NCBI GenBank assembly: GCA_049323915.1
Contig: JBMOPC010000039.1
Span: 1 to 15,737 of the forward strand
DNA: 15,737 nt
Direction: 5' to 3'
Source: BRHc4a sp049323915
GTDB lineage: Bacteria > Bacillota > Desulfotomaculia > Desulfotomaculales > Desulfocucumaceae
Shown: piece after piece, positions 1-6,249 of the stretch
Position numbering within the stretch: position 1 is the stretch's first letter
How the letters are laid out: the number at the start of each line of letters is the position of its first letter
Notes under the pieces: generated by a model
What the model was told of the DNA's origin: nothing
Database searches by the model: none
What the model saw: the letters and a program-made list of their open reading frames with translations, nothing else
Position numbers and translations under genes: made by a program

Positions 1-1
1 A

Positions 2-124
2 AACTCTCTGCAGAAGTATCTGGTCATAACCGACTGTGCTTTGCAGGAACTTATAAATGATTTTATTTCTGGTCTGCCAGCATTTTTAAAGGGACGGCTC
101 CAACTTTCGTCCTGCGAAAGTTGA
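2..124 (+). CDS. C-terminal fragment of an unidentified protein
   Basis: This is the only forward frame that stays open from the left edge; it ends at a TGA at 122-124 after about 40 codons. The visible residues include ITDCALQELINDFISGLPAF and a tail ending LSSCES. I do not recognise the family, and there is no domain motif in so short a stretch. The last codons lie inside a 9-bp hairpin that could end this gene's transcript. The next features downstream are the riboswitches of the tungstate operon, so this gene probably belongs to a preceding transcription unit. It could be a chance open frame. Confidence 0.4.
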   Translation, partial: NSLQKYLVITDCALQELINDFISGLPAFLKGRLQLSSCES

Positions 125-130
125 GATTTT
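101..130 (+). terminator. Hairpin with weak T-run at the end of the left-edge gene
   Basis: CAACTTTCG (101-109) pairs perfectly with CGAAAGTTG (115-123) around a 5-nt loop, followed by AGATTTT. The stem is strong, but the T-run is short and interrupted, so it may be an inefficient terminator or a protective 3' hairpin. It overlaps the stop codon of the left-edge frame. Confidence 0.45.
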
Positions 131-152
131 AAGAATATATTAATACGGTACT

Positions 153-252
153 TCTCCGAGTCTGGGTGGCCTGTTGACAATGGAATTGTCATGGTTGTCA
201 GACCGATAGGGTGTGCAGGGAAACCGGCATGCCTCCCGTTGCGGAAAGGAGA
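153..252 (+). promoter_or_regulatory. Moco/Tuco-type riboswitch 1 (with P3-like hairpin)
   Basis: The stretch matches the Moco RNA motif: a CTCCGAG opening, a conserved GCCTCCCG block (231-238) and a closing GCGGAAAGGAGA (241-252). P1 is TCTCC (153-157) with GGAGA (248-252). P2 is GTCTG (160-164) with CAGAC (199-203), carrying an extra hairpin TGACAAT (175-181) with ATTGTCA (185-191). A further arm, GGTGTGC with GCATGCC, is capped by a GAAA tetraloop. The family senses the molybdenum or tungsten pterin cofactor. GAAAGG (244-249), which overlaps the P1 3' strand, can instead pair with CCTTTC (281-286) in the following terminator, which fits ligand-induced termination. No convincing promoter was found; a weak TTGAGA (121-126) / TACGGT (144-149) pair is possible. 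Confidence 0.88.
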
Positions 253-277
253 GGGAGTGTCAGGTTTTTGGATCATG

Positions 278-323
278 AAGCCTTTCATTGCCTTGAACTG
301 CGCAATGGAAGGCTTTTCTTTTT
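278..323 (+). terminator. Intrinsic terminator after riboswitch 1
   Basis: A 14-nt arm at 278-291 pairs with 302-315 with a single G-U wobble around a 10-nt loop, followed by TTTTCTTTTT. Its 5' arm contains the CCTTTC complementary to the riboswitch GAAAGG, so antiterminator and terminator are mutually exclusive. Confidence 0.88.
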
Positions 324-342
324 AAACTAAATACATTTTAAC

Positions 343-433
343 CTCCGAGTCTGCCTGCCTAAAACTTTCGTCACGGCATGCAGACCGACAGGGTATGCAG
401 GGAAACCGGCATGCCTCCCGCTGCGGAAAGGAG
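343..433 (+). promoter_or_regulatory. Moco/Tuco-type riboswitch 2 (P3-less variant)
   Basis: This is a second copy of the same motif, with CTCCGAG (343-349), GCCTCCCG (413-420) and GCGGAAAGGAG (423-433). P1 is CTCC (343-346) with GGAG (430-433). P2 is one long stem, GTCTGCcTGCC against GGCAtGCAGAC, closing a 15-nt loop; the separate P3-like hairpin of copy 1 is absent. The tetraloop arm is retained as GGTATGC with GCATGCC, an A-U pair replacing a G-U pair of copy 1, which is compensatory variation supporting a conserved structure. Family literature links P3-less variants to tungsten cofactor genes, which fits the tungstate importer downstream. Confidence 0.87.
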
Positions 434-460
434 AGATGATTATGATAAAACCTTTTTATT

Positions 461-510
461 GACCAGGCCAATTATATCCATATACGATATTAGGTCTGGT
501 TTTGTTTATT
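461..510 (+). terminator. Intrinsic terminator after riboswitch 2
   Basis: GACCAGGCC (461-469) pairs with GGTCTGGTT (493-501) through nine pairs including two wobbles, around a 23-nt AU-rich loop, followed by TTTTGTTTATT. It lies just before the first gene of the operon and would give the second riboswitch its own termination decision. Confidence 0.75.
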
Positions 511-526
511 AAAGGCAGGGGAAAAT

Positions 527-925
527 ATGAAAAGCCCATTGGGAAATTTTATCGTTTTATTCAAGCCCGGTGTAGTAACGGGTATACATAGCGGGAGGGA
601 GGTAATTCTCAGCAACATATGTGACAGGTTTGGAGGGTTTGATTGTAAGATTTTTGACCCATACACAGTCTACGCCGGTCTGGTTGACGCTGATATATTG
701 GTGAAAGTGGAGCAGAGAAATATATATGGTTATTCTGCTGTCTCCTTCTTTTATCCGGACAGGCACAGCGAACACCGGTTGAGGCAAAAAATACTTAACA
801 AGATGTTGGCCGAAATTAAAAGCGATCCCAGACTCATAAGGAATGGTTACGCAGTTGTCACGGACAAAGGAGGAGATCTTAGACTCTTTTCCTTAAATAT
901 CTTAAAACAAAAGGAGTGTTATTAA
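527..925 (+). CDS. Unknown 132-aa protein, first gene of the tungstate operon
   Basis: I do not recognise this protein. It is soluble in appearance, with no signal peptide or membrane segment, and mixed alpha/beta character; motifs I can see include VLFKPGVVTG near residue 10 and a basic helix around residues 80-100. The ATG has a modest AGGGG site (517-521) five bases upstream. The gene sits directly between the second riboswitch terminator and tupA, and the tupA ribosome-binding site AAGGAG (911-916) lies within its last codons, so it is almost certainly co-transcribed under the same cofactor control. A role in tungstate or molybdate handling is only an inference from position. Confidence 0.75.
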   Translation: MKSPLGNFIVLFKPGVVTGIHSGREVILSNICDRFGGFDCKIFDPYTVYAGLVDADILVKVEQRNIYGYSAVSFFYPDRHSEHRLRQKILNKMLAEIKSDPRLIRNGYAVVTDKGGDLRLFSLNILKQKECY

Positions 926-929
926 AAAA

Positions 930-1814
930 ATGTTTAAAAGAAACCTGGTTTTAGCAATCATTGTGCTATTTATCCTGGCTATTGCAGGTTGCCAGTCACA
1001 AACTGAAAAAGCCCCTCAGGAAGTGGCAAAGCCACCTGCAGTGAAGGATATTATTCTGGCTACCACCACCAGCACCCAGGACAGTGGGTTGCTGGATGTG
1101 CTTATACCCGACTTTGAGAAAAAAACCGGATACAAGGTGAAGCCAATTGCTGTTGGGACAGGCCAGGCGCTTAAAATGGGAGAAAAAGGTGAGGCCGACG
1201 TAATGCTGACGCACGCCATGGCCTCGGAAAAGCCCCTGGTCGATACCGGCGTGGCCGTCAACTACAAACTGGTAATGCACAATGATTTTATTATCGTCGG
1301 CCCGGAAAACGACCCGGCGGGAGTTAAGCAGGCCAAAGACAGTGCCGGGGCTTTCAAGAAGATTGCCGAAAAGGGTGCTATATTTATTTCCAGGGGAGAC
1401 GATTCAGGCACTCATAAACAAGAGCTGACTATCTGGAAAAATGCTGGAATTAACCCTAAAGGAATGAAATGGTATCAGGAAACCGGCAGCGGAATGGGGC
1501 AGACTCTGAATGTCGCCAATGAGAAGCAGGGGTACGCACTTACCGACCGCGCCACCTATCTTGCCCAGAAAAAAAACCTTAAACTGGCTATCGTTGCCCA
1601 GGGAGACAGGGCACTGCTGAACATTTATCACGTAATGCAGGTTAATCCTGAAAAATTCCCCAAGGTAAACGGAACCGGAGCGAAGGCTTTTGTGGAGTAT
1701 ATGGTGAGTCCCGACGCCCAGAAAATTATCGGCGAATTCGGCAGGGATAAGTTTGGCGAGCCGCTGTTTTACGCGGATGCCGGAAAGAAAGCTGATGAGT
1801 TGGGTAAAAAGTAA
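930..1814 (+). CDS. tupA: Tungstate ABC transporter, substrate-binding lipoprotein TupA
   Basis: TupA binds tungstate outside the membrane and delivers it to the TupB permease. The 294-aa protein starts with a lipoprotein signal whose lipobox IAGC gives lipidated Cys21. The mature N-terminus contains the TupA hallmark TTTSTQDSGLL (about residues 45-55), and further family blocks follow: GTGQALKMGEKGEADV, SRGDDSGTHKQE and ETGSGMGQTL. These distinguish it from ModA and WtpA binding proteins. AAGGAG lies 13 bases before the ATG, a slightly long spacing. The stop overlaps the next ATG by one base. It is expected to be switched off by the upstream cofactor riboswitches. High-affinity selection of tungstate over molybdate is known for the family, not shown here. 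Confidence 0.95.
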   Translation: MFKRNLVLAIIVLFILAIAGCQSQTEKAPQEVAKPPAVKDIILATTTSTQDSGLLDVLIPDFEKKTGYKVKPIAVGTGQALKMGEKGEADVMLTHAMASEKPLVDTGVAVNYKLVMHNDFIIVGPENDPAGVKQAKDSAGAFKKIAEKGAIFISRGDDSGTHKQELTIWKNAGINPKGMKWYQETGSGMGQTLNVANEKQGYALTDRATYLAQKKNLKLAIVAQGDRALLNIYHVMQVNPEKFPKVNGTGAKAFVEYMVSPDAQKIIGEFGRDKFGEPLFYADAGKKADELGKK

Positions 1815-2518
1815 TGGGATGTATTCTGGAAGCTAAAGACATAACCCTGAAAAAAGGAAACAGGGAAATACTTAATGTTGGGCAGTTTGCCCTGCAGGAA
1901 GGAGAAATACTTTCTTTTGTCGGCCCCAACGGGGCCGGCAAAAGCACACTATTACAAGTACTGGCTCTATTACAGCAACCAACTAATGGCGTGGTATTGT
2001 TTCGCGGACAAACCGTAACCAAAAAAAATGCCCTTGGTTTCAGGCGCAGGATGGCCGTGGTTTTCCAGGAATCACTGCTGCTAAATACCACTGTCTTTAA
2101 TAATGTTGCCCAGGGGCTGTTGTTCAGGGGCATAACCGGAAGCGAGATAAGGCCACGGGTAAATTTCTGGTTGGACAGACTGGGAGTATCTCGTTTGGCG
2201 CAACGCATGCCGGGGTTCTTGTCCGGAGGCGAGGCTCAAAGGGTTAATATCGCCAGGGCGATGGTCCTCAATCCCGAGGTTTTATTCCTGGATGAGCCTT
2301 TCACCTCCTTAGATTATCCCACCAGAACTCTATTATTGAAGGATATGGGGAACATATTGAGAGAGTCCGGGACTACTACTCTTTTTGTGACGCACGATTA
2401 TACAGAAATACCTTATCTGACGGATAATGCCATTGTTATGAGGGAAGGTATGATACGTCACCGGGGTGAAATATCAACTCTCTTCAAGGATGGATTTGAA
2501 AATGTCTTTAAATATTAA
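1814..2518 (+). CDS. tupC: Tungstate ABC transporter, ATP-binding protein
   Basis: This 234-aa ATPase powers tungstate import. Visible motifs are Walker A GPNGAGKST (residues 37-45), Q-loop Gln85, signature LSGGE (136-140), Walker B with D160-E161, D-loop SLD (165-167) and switch His194. The start ATG overlaps the tupA stop (TAATG) and no good Shine-Dalgarno site precedes it, so translation is probably coupled to tupA. The gene lies between the binding protein and the permease, so the order is A-C-B rather than the A-B-C order in which the tup genes were named. Naming follows function: C for ATPase. Confidence 0.93.
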   Translation: MGCILEAKDITLKKGNREILNVGQFALQEGEILSFVGPNGAGKSTLLQVLALLQQPTNGVVLFRGQTVTKKNALGFRRRMAVVFQESLLLNTTVFNNVAQGLLFRGITGSEIRPRVNFWLDRLGVSRLAQRMPGFLSGGEAQRVNIARAMVLNPEVLFLDEPFTSLDYPTRTLLLKDMGNILRESGTTTLFVTHDYTEIPYLTDNAIVMREGMIRHRGEISTLFKDGFENVFKY

Positions 2519-2541
2519 GAAAAAGTAGGCATGGTTATTAT

Positions 2542-3240
2542 ATGGAGTTAGTTTTGGGCGGCCTGGTTAAGGCCTATGAGTTGTTATTGCGTGGAGACAG
2601 GGATGTGTTGGAAATAACTATACTGACCCTACAGGTTTCCGGGCTTGCCACTCTTATCAGCGTATTAATTGGTGTGCCGCTGGGAGTTTTTCTCGCCCTG
2701 GCCCTCTTTCCGGGACGCAAAATAGTGGTAAGCCTGGTGAATTTCGGAATGGGTCTGCCTCCAGTGGTGGTAGGTCTCTGGGTCTCAATTTTCCTGTGGC
2801 GTTCCGGGCCGCTTGGTTTTCTAAACATGATGTACACGCCCGGAGCCATTATCTTGGCGCAGGCCATAATAGCTTCACCTATAGTCACCGGCTTTACTAT
2901 AGCTGCCATTGGCCAGTTAAACCATAAAATAAAGTTGCAAATACTGGCTCTTGGCGCATCCCGCCTTCAGTTGCTTTGGCTTTTGATACGGGAAGCCAGG
3001 ATGGGTCTGCTGGCCGCAGTTATTGCCGGCTTTGGCGGAGTCATTTCCGAAGTGGGCGCATCCATGATGGTGGGCGGAAACATAAGCGGCTACACCAGAG
3101 TGCTCACAACCGCCACCGTGATGGAAGTCTCAAAGGGGAACTTCGATATTGCCATTGCCATAAGTGTAATACTTATGTTGTTGGCGTATACCATCACTTT
3201 TACCTTGACTATGCTGCAGCAGAGGGACAGGCACTCTTAG
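2542..3240 (+). CDS. tupB: Tungstate ABC transporter, permease
   Basis: This 232-aa integral membrane protein is of the binding-protein-dependent permease type. Five hydrophobic segments are visible, at about residues 23-53, 62-87, 101-124, 155-180 and 201-225. The cytoplasmic coupling (EAA) loop is LGASRLQLLWLLIREAR, which contacts the ATPase. The segment NFGMGLPPVVVGL is typical of tungstate and sulfate/molybdate-type permeases. The gene follows tupC by 23 bases; only a weak AAGTAGG-like site precedes the ATG. It forms the membrane channel of the TupABC importer, and its specificity is taken from the TupA neighbour. Confidence 0.93.
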   Translation: MELVLGGLVKAYELLLRGDRDVLEITILTLQVSGLATLISVLIGVPLGVFLALALFPGRKIVVSLVNFGMGLPPVVVGLWVSIFLWRSGPLGFLNMMYTPGAIILAQAIIASPIVTGFTIAAIGQLNHKIKLQILALGASRLQLLWLLIREARMGLLAAVIAGFGGVISEVGASMMVGGNISGYTRVLTTATVMEVSKGNFDIAIAISVILMLLAYTITFTLTMLQQRDRHS

Positions 3241-3252
3241 CCGCTGGTAGTA

Positions 3253-3447
3253 TTGATAAATGCCTATGGAGGGGTGAATCTCATCGTTTTAAAATATATA
3301 TTAATGGTAATTAATGTATTTATTATGGTTGTTTTATCATTAATAGTTTGCCATGTTGTAGAAAAAAAGGTGTTGCCCCTTATGCGTGAGGTCAATCATC
3401 AGGAATATGATGAATTTGAAGAAGTGTATATAAAAGCACTTCTGTAA
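3253..3447 (+). CDS. Small membrane protein of unknown function
   Basis: This is an open frame of up to 64 codons with one strong hydrophobic segment (VLKYILMVINVFIMVVLSLIV, split over residues 12-32) followed by a charged, acidic tail rich in Glu. It begins 12 bases after tupB and ends at the operon terminator, so it is probably the last gene of the tungstate operon. The start is uncertain: TTG at 3253 opens the frame; a strong GGAGGGGTG at 3267-3275 points to a start near 3283, where only ATC and GTT codons are in frame; and ATG at 3304 is far from that site. I do not recognise a family. Confidence 0.55.
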   Translation: MINAYGGVNLIVLKYILMVINVFIMVVLSLIVCHVVEKKVLPLMREVNHQEYDEFEEVYIKALL

Positions 3448-3476
3448 GCCGGTTCAGCCGGCTTTTTATTTGTTTT
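3446..3476 (+). terminator. Intrinsic terminator of the tungstate operon
   Basis: AAGCCGG (3446-3452) pairs perfectly with CCGGCTT (3458-3464) around TTCAG, followed by TTTTTATTTGTTTTTT counting the stem's last Ts. The stem begins inside the stop codon of the small membrane protein gene. Confidence 0.9.
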
Positions 3477-3619
3477 TTGAGGCAAAAACTCTCTAAGTTA
3501 CCGCACAACACAGAAAGATTGTCCCAAAACCAGGTGAATTTGGTTGCACAAATTATTGGCCGTTGCCAGTCCCAGGTAATCGGGGGTGGTAATGTTTTTT
3601 ATATAAAAGTCAATGGATG

Positions 3620-3648
3620 TGTAACATCCCGCGCTCCCGAGAGACTAT
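3620..3648 (+). promoter_or_regulatory. Candidate ECF-type promoter of the sigma operon
   Basis: TGTAAC (3620-3625) resembles ECF-type -35 elements of the AAC class. About 17 bases downstream, GACTAT (3643-3648) could be the -10. The -35 lies within a short palindrome, GGATGT (3615-3620) and ACATCC (3624-3629). ECF operons with a linked anti-sigma are commonly autoregulated, which fits, but the -10 match is loose. Confidence 0.4.
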
Positions 3649-3666
3649 AAGATCAGGAGCGTTTTT
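3632..3666 (+). other. Hairpin covering the ribosome-binding site of the sigma gene
   Basis: CGCTCC (3632-3637) can pair with GGAGCG (3656-3661), followed by TTTTT (3662-3666). The 3' arm contains the AGGAG that serves the ATG at 3673. It could act as a terminator for read-through or hide the ribosome site. If the ECF promoter listed at 3620-3648 is real, transcription would start around 3655 and the hairpin would not form on that transcript. Confidence 0.4.
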
Positions 3667-3672
3667 AAGAAC

Positions 3673-4191
3673 ATGGCCATGTCCGCTTTGGAAAAAATCT
3701 ATGACCGGTACAGGGTGCCGGTGTTTCGCTATCTGTACAGGATGGGCGGGAGCTATGACCTGGCGGAGGAGCTGACCCAGGAAACATTTTACCGGGTCTT
3801 CCTGTCCCTGGATGGCTTCCGGGGAGAGTCAGTCCTTTCCACCTGGCTCTTTCGCATCGCCTTTAACGTGTACAACACCCATATGCGCCGCCAGGTGAGG
3901 CGCCGGGACGTGCCGCTGGACCCTGATATAGCGGTCGGGGGAAGGGAAGGCGACCCGGCCCTGGCCCTGGAGGATGCGGAAAACTGGCGGCTGGCAAAAC
4001 TGGCCTTGAGCCGGCTGCCGGTGGAATACCGGGCGGTGATTGTCTTGCGGGAAATAGAGGACTTTTCCTATGAGGAAATAGGCCGGGTGCTTAACAAATC
4101 CCCCTCCACGGCCCGGGTCACCCTTTTCCGGGCCAAGCAGAAATACAGGCTGATCTACAGTGAACTGACAAAAGGTGATGTCGATGAATAA
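3673..4191 (+). CDS. ECF-family RNA polymerase sigma factor
   Basis: This 172-aa extracytoplasmic-function sigma factor would direct RNA polymerase to a stress- or envelope-responsive set of promoters. Region 2 spans about residues 8-85: YLYRMGGSYDLAEELTQETFYRVF is region 2.1-2.2, and FRGESVLSTWLFRIAFN leads into the basic 2.4 segment MRRQVRRRD. Region 4 spans about 115-165: LSRLPVEYRAVIVLRE, then the helix-turn-helix FSYEEIGRVLNKSPSTARVTLFRAKQ. Region 3 is absent, as in all ECF factors. AGGAG lies 13 bases before the chosen ATG; a second ATG lies two codons in. It overlaps the downstream gene by 8 bases, the usual coupling between a sigma factor and its anti-sigma. The ECF subgroup was not determined. 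Confidence 0.93.
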   Translation: MAMSALEKIYDRYRVPVFRYLYRMGGSYDLAEELTQETFYRVFLSLDGFRGESVLSTWLFRIAFNVYNTHMRRQVRRRDVPLDPDIAVGGREGDPALALEDAENWRLAKLALSRLPVEYRAVIVLREIEDFSYEEIGRVLNKSPSTARVTLFRAKQKYRLIYSELTKGDVDE

Positions 4192-5653
4192 CAGGGATTG
4201 TGAACTGATCAGGGATCTTCTCCCCCTGTACGCCGACGGGGAGGCCAGCGGGGCCACCCTGGAACTGGTGGAAAGACACCTGTCGGGCTGTCCCCGCTGC
4301 CGGGAGATGCTGGAGATCTACCGGGAGCCGGCCCTGCCCGGGCTGACCCGGGAGCAGACCCCCGCAAAAGCCAAAAAATACTTTTCCGGCAAACTCCACC
4401 AACTGGCCTTTATGTTAGTAGCGGCCCTGGTCATGACCGCCTCCACCATCGCCTGGGCCTCCTATCAGGCTGGGCGGAATGCGGCCCTGCGGGACCCGTC
4501 ATTTACCCAGGCCAGTGAACTGGGGCTCTTCACCGAGGTCAGGCAGGCCAAAAAGCTGGGCACCCACGTCATCACCGTGGACCGGATCCTGGCGGACACG
4601 GCCCGGACCACCGTCTTTTACCGGGTGGACCCGGCGCTGGAAAGTAAAAGCTTTTTACAGATCGATATGGCCGACGACCAGGGGGTGCATTACGATGCCC
4701 GGGGCGGCCGGGGGCTTAAGGGCAGTCAGTTTGTTTACGACCTGGACCCGGTGAACATTGACGCCCGCAAGATCATCCTCACCTTCAGCACCGATGAAAT
4801 ACCGGAGAAGGCCATTTTTGAGATACCGGTGGACCCCGCCAGGGTGGCCGAAAAGACCCGGGAAATCTATCCCGGCCTCAAGGCGGCGGCGGGCCCGGCC
4901 GAACTGGCCCTGGACAAGGCGGTGCTGGGGCTTTCCGAAAGCATTTTCTTTTTCCGTATCCGCTGGCCTGAAGACCCCGCCGTGGCCGGTATCGGTGTGG
5001 GACTCAACCCGCCCATGCAGGCCCAAATGGGGCCCAACGGCCCGGTCAGCGCCGAGGGCCGGGTCAGCAGGCCGCCCCCGTCCTCCATGATTGACCCGGC
5101 CGGGGCCTTCCCGCCGGACTTCTGGGCTGATCTAACCGACGTGACCAACGGCAAAAGGATCAAGCTTGATACCACCCGCACCCAGACCGACCCAGTCACG
5201 GGGGGAGTCAGGGGATCCTTCCACTTTAGTCCGGTGGAGCCATCGTCCAGGGATTTAAAACTGACCCTCCCGCCCCTGTACCTTTACCGTTTTCCGGAGG
5301 AGGATCAGGCATTAGAATTTGCCTGGCCCCGGGAGGAGGAAATGAATATCAGCAAGGTTTTCAGGCGGGGTCCGGTATCATTCACCCTGGAGAAGATAGC
5401 CCGGGAAGAGAAGCAGCTTGCCTTCTATTTTAAGTTCCAGCAGGACCAGGATAAGCCTGCCTTCCATTACCGCCCTGATTTTCGCTTAAAAGATAGGGGC
5501 CTCTGGAAGGAGCAAATGCGGCTGGAGTGGCCGGACCCGACCATGCTTAAAGTTGCCTTTCCCCTGCCCGAAGAGGAAAGTGTGGAGCTCAAACTGAGCA
5601 GCCTGGGGGAAAGGCTGCCCCTGGTGGAATGGGAGATCAATGCGGCCCAGTGA
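4184..5653 (+). CDS. Membrane-bound zinc-finger anti-sigma factor with large outer domain
   Basis: This 489-aa protein should hold the upstream sigma factor inactive at the membrane. The N-terminus carries a zinc-binding anti-sigma motif: Cys6, then H32-x3-C36-x2-C39. A single membrane segment follows at about residues 73-93 (FMLVAALVMTASTIAWAS). The remaining roughly 390 residues are predicted outside. The stretch LGTHVITVDRILADTARTTVFYRV resembles the start of DUF4179-type domains found in Firmicutes anti-sigma proteins; the rest looks beta-rich. ATG 4184 is preferred because AAAGG (4171-4175) lies 8 bases before it; GTG 4175 and ATG 4178 are also in frame. The outer domain is presumably the sensor, and its signal is unknown. 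Confidence 0.85.
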   Translation: MNNRDCELIRDLLPLYADGEASGATLELVERHLSGCPRCREMLEIYREPALPGLTREQTPAKAKKYFSGKLHQLAFMLVAALVMTASTIAWASYQAGRNAALRDPSFTQASELGLFTEVRQAKKLGTHVITVDRILADTARTTVFYRVDPALESKSFLQIDMADDQGVHYDARGGRGLKGSQFVYDLDPVNIDARKIILTFSTDEIPEKAIFEIPVDPARVAEKTREIYPGLKAAAGPAELALDKAVLGLSESIFFFRIRWPEDPAVAGIGVGLNPPMQAQMGPNGPVSAEGRVSRPPPSSMIDPAGAFPPDFWADLTDVTNGKRIKLDTTRTQTDPVTGGVRGSFHFSPVEPSSRDLKLTLPPLYLYRFPEEDQALEFAWPREEEMNISKVFRRGPVSFTLEKIAREEKQLAFYFKFQQDQDKPAFHYRPDFRLKDRGLWKEQMRLEWPDPTMLKVAFPLPEEESVELKLSSLGERLPLVEWEINAAQ

Positions 5654-5684
5654 CTGGCGGTAAGAATTATTCAGCGGGAACAGG

Positions 5685-6155
5685 GTGTGTGGAAGTTTGG
5701 CAGTGGAACTGACCTGGCCGGCCGGATATTCCGGCAATGAAAGGTTTTTGGAAAAAATATTGGGCCTTCTGTATACCGCCGGTTTCAGGTTGACCGGGGA
5801 CCACCGGGAAGCCGCCGGCCTGGTGGAGGGGGCTATCAGCGTTACTGGTACTGAGGAAGGCCTGTACCCCGCCCTGAAAGAACTGTCCAGGCAATATACC
5901 AATGGAGCTGCAACGGTCCGGGACAGGATGGCGCCGGCCAGTGGGCGGCTTTCCGACCAATCCGGACGGGAGCAACTGGTCCAGGAGGCGCTTTTGCGCC
6001 TCCCGGCCGGGGAAAGGCTGGTGGTGGTCCTGCGGGACGTGCTGGGGCTGAGCTATGCTGAAATAGGCGAGGCTGCCGGACTGGATGAACCCGACGTGGC
6101 CCGCTTGCTGGCATCGGGGAGAAGGCGCCTGGCGGGGCGGCTGATCCCGAAATAA
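5685..6155 (+). CDS. Degenerate sigma-like protein (region 4 intact, region 2 eroded)
   Basis: The C-terminal part of this 156-aa protein, about residues 100-150, is a clear sigma region 4: LLRLPAGERLVVVLRDV followed by the helix-turn-helix LSYAEIGEAAGLDEPDVARLL. The N-terminal stretch LLYTAGFRLTGDHREAAGLV resembles region 2.1-2.2 of ECF factors, but the region 2.3-2.4 hallmarks (the WL..I..N and basic segments) are missing. It lies 31 bases after the anti-sigma gene in the same direction and ends before a terminator, so it is probably part of the sigma operon. The GTG at 5685 is a guess; no strong ribosome site precedes it. It could be a co-regulator of the upstream sigma factor, a promoter-binding sigma fragment, or a decaying paralogue. 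Confidence 0.7.
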   Translation: MCGSLAVELTWPAGYSGNERFLEKILGLLYTAGFRLTGDHREAAGLVEGAISVTGTEEGLYPALKELSRQYTNGAATVRDRMAPASGRLSDQSGREQLVQEALLRLPAGERLVVVLRDVLGLSYAEIGEAAGLDEPDVARLLASGRRRLAGRLIPK

Positions 6156-6201
6156 AAAAGGGTGGTTTTTAAAAGAGGCTGATCCGTGATGAGGGTATTT
6201 T

Positions 6202-6227
6202 AACCTGGTATTTAACCAGGTTTTTTC
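6202..6227 (+). terminator. Intrinsic terminator of the sigma operon
   Basis: AACCTGGT (6202-6209) pairs perfectly with ACCAGGTT (6215-6222) around ATTTA, followed by an uninterrupted T-run to 6226. It closes the block that begins with the ECF sigma gene. Confidence 0.9.
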
Positions 6228-6249
6228 ATATCCTGGAAAAGTATGTTTC

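Noticed and set aside
160..430. The two GCATGCCTCCCG copies as CRISPR or mobile repeats
   Set aside because: They are the conserved core of two Moco-type riboswitch copies; there is no repeat-spacer array.
1726..2208. 160-codon minus-strand open frame across the tupA/tupC junction
   Set aside because: It lies opposite two clearly conserved coding regions and shows no recognisable domain; treated as a shadow frame.
3448..3600. tRNA or small RNA gene in the gap before the sigma operon
   Set aside because: No T-arm GGTTCGAA-like sequence, cloverleaf or terminator-ended hairpin set was found.
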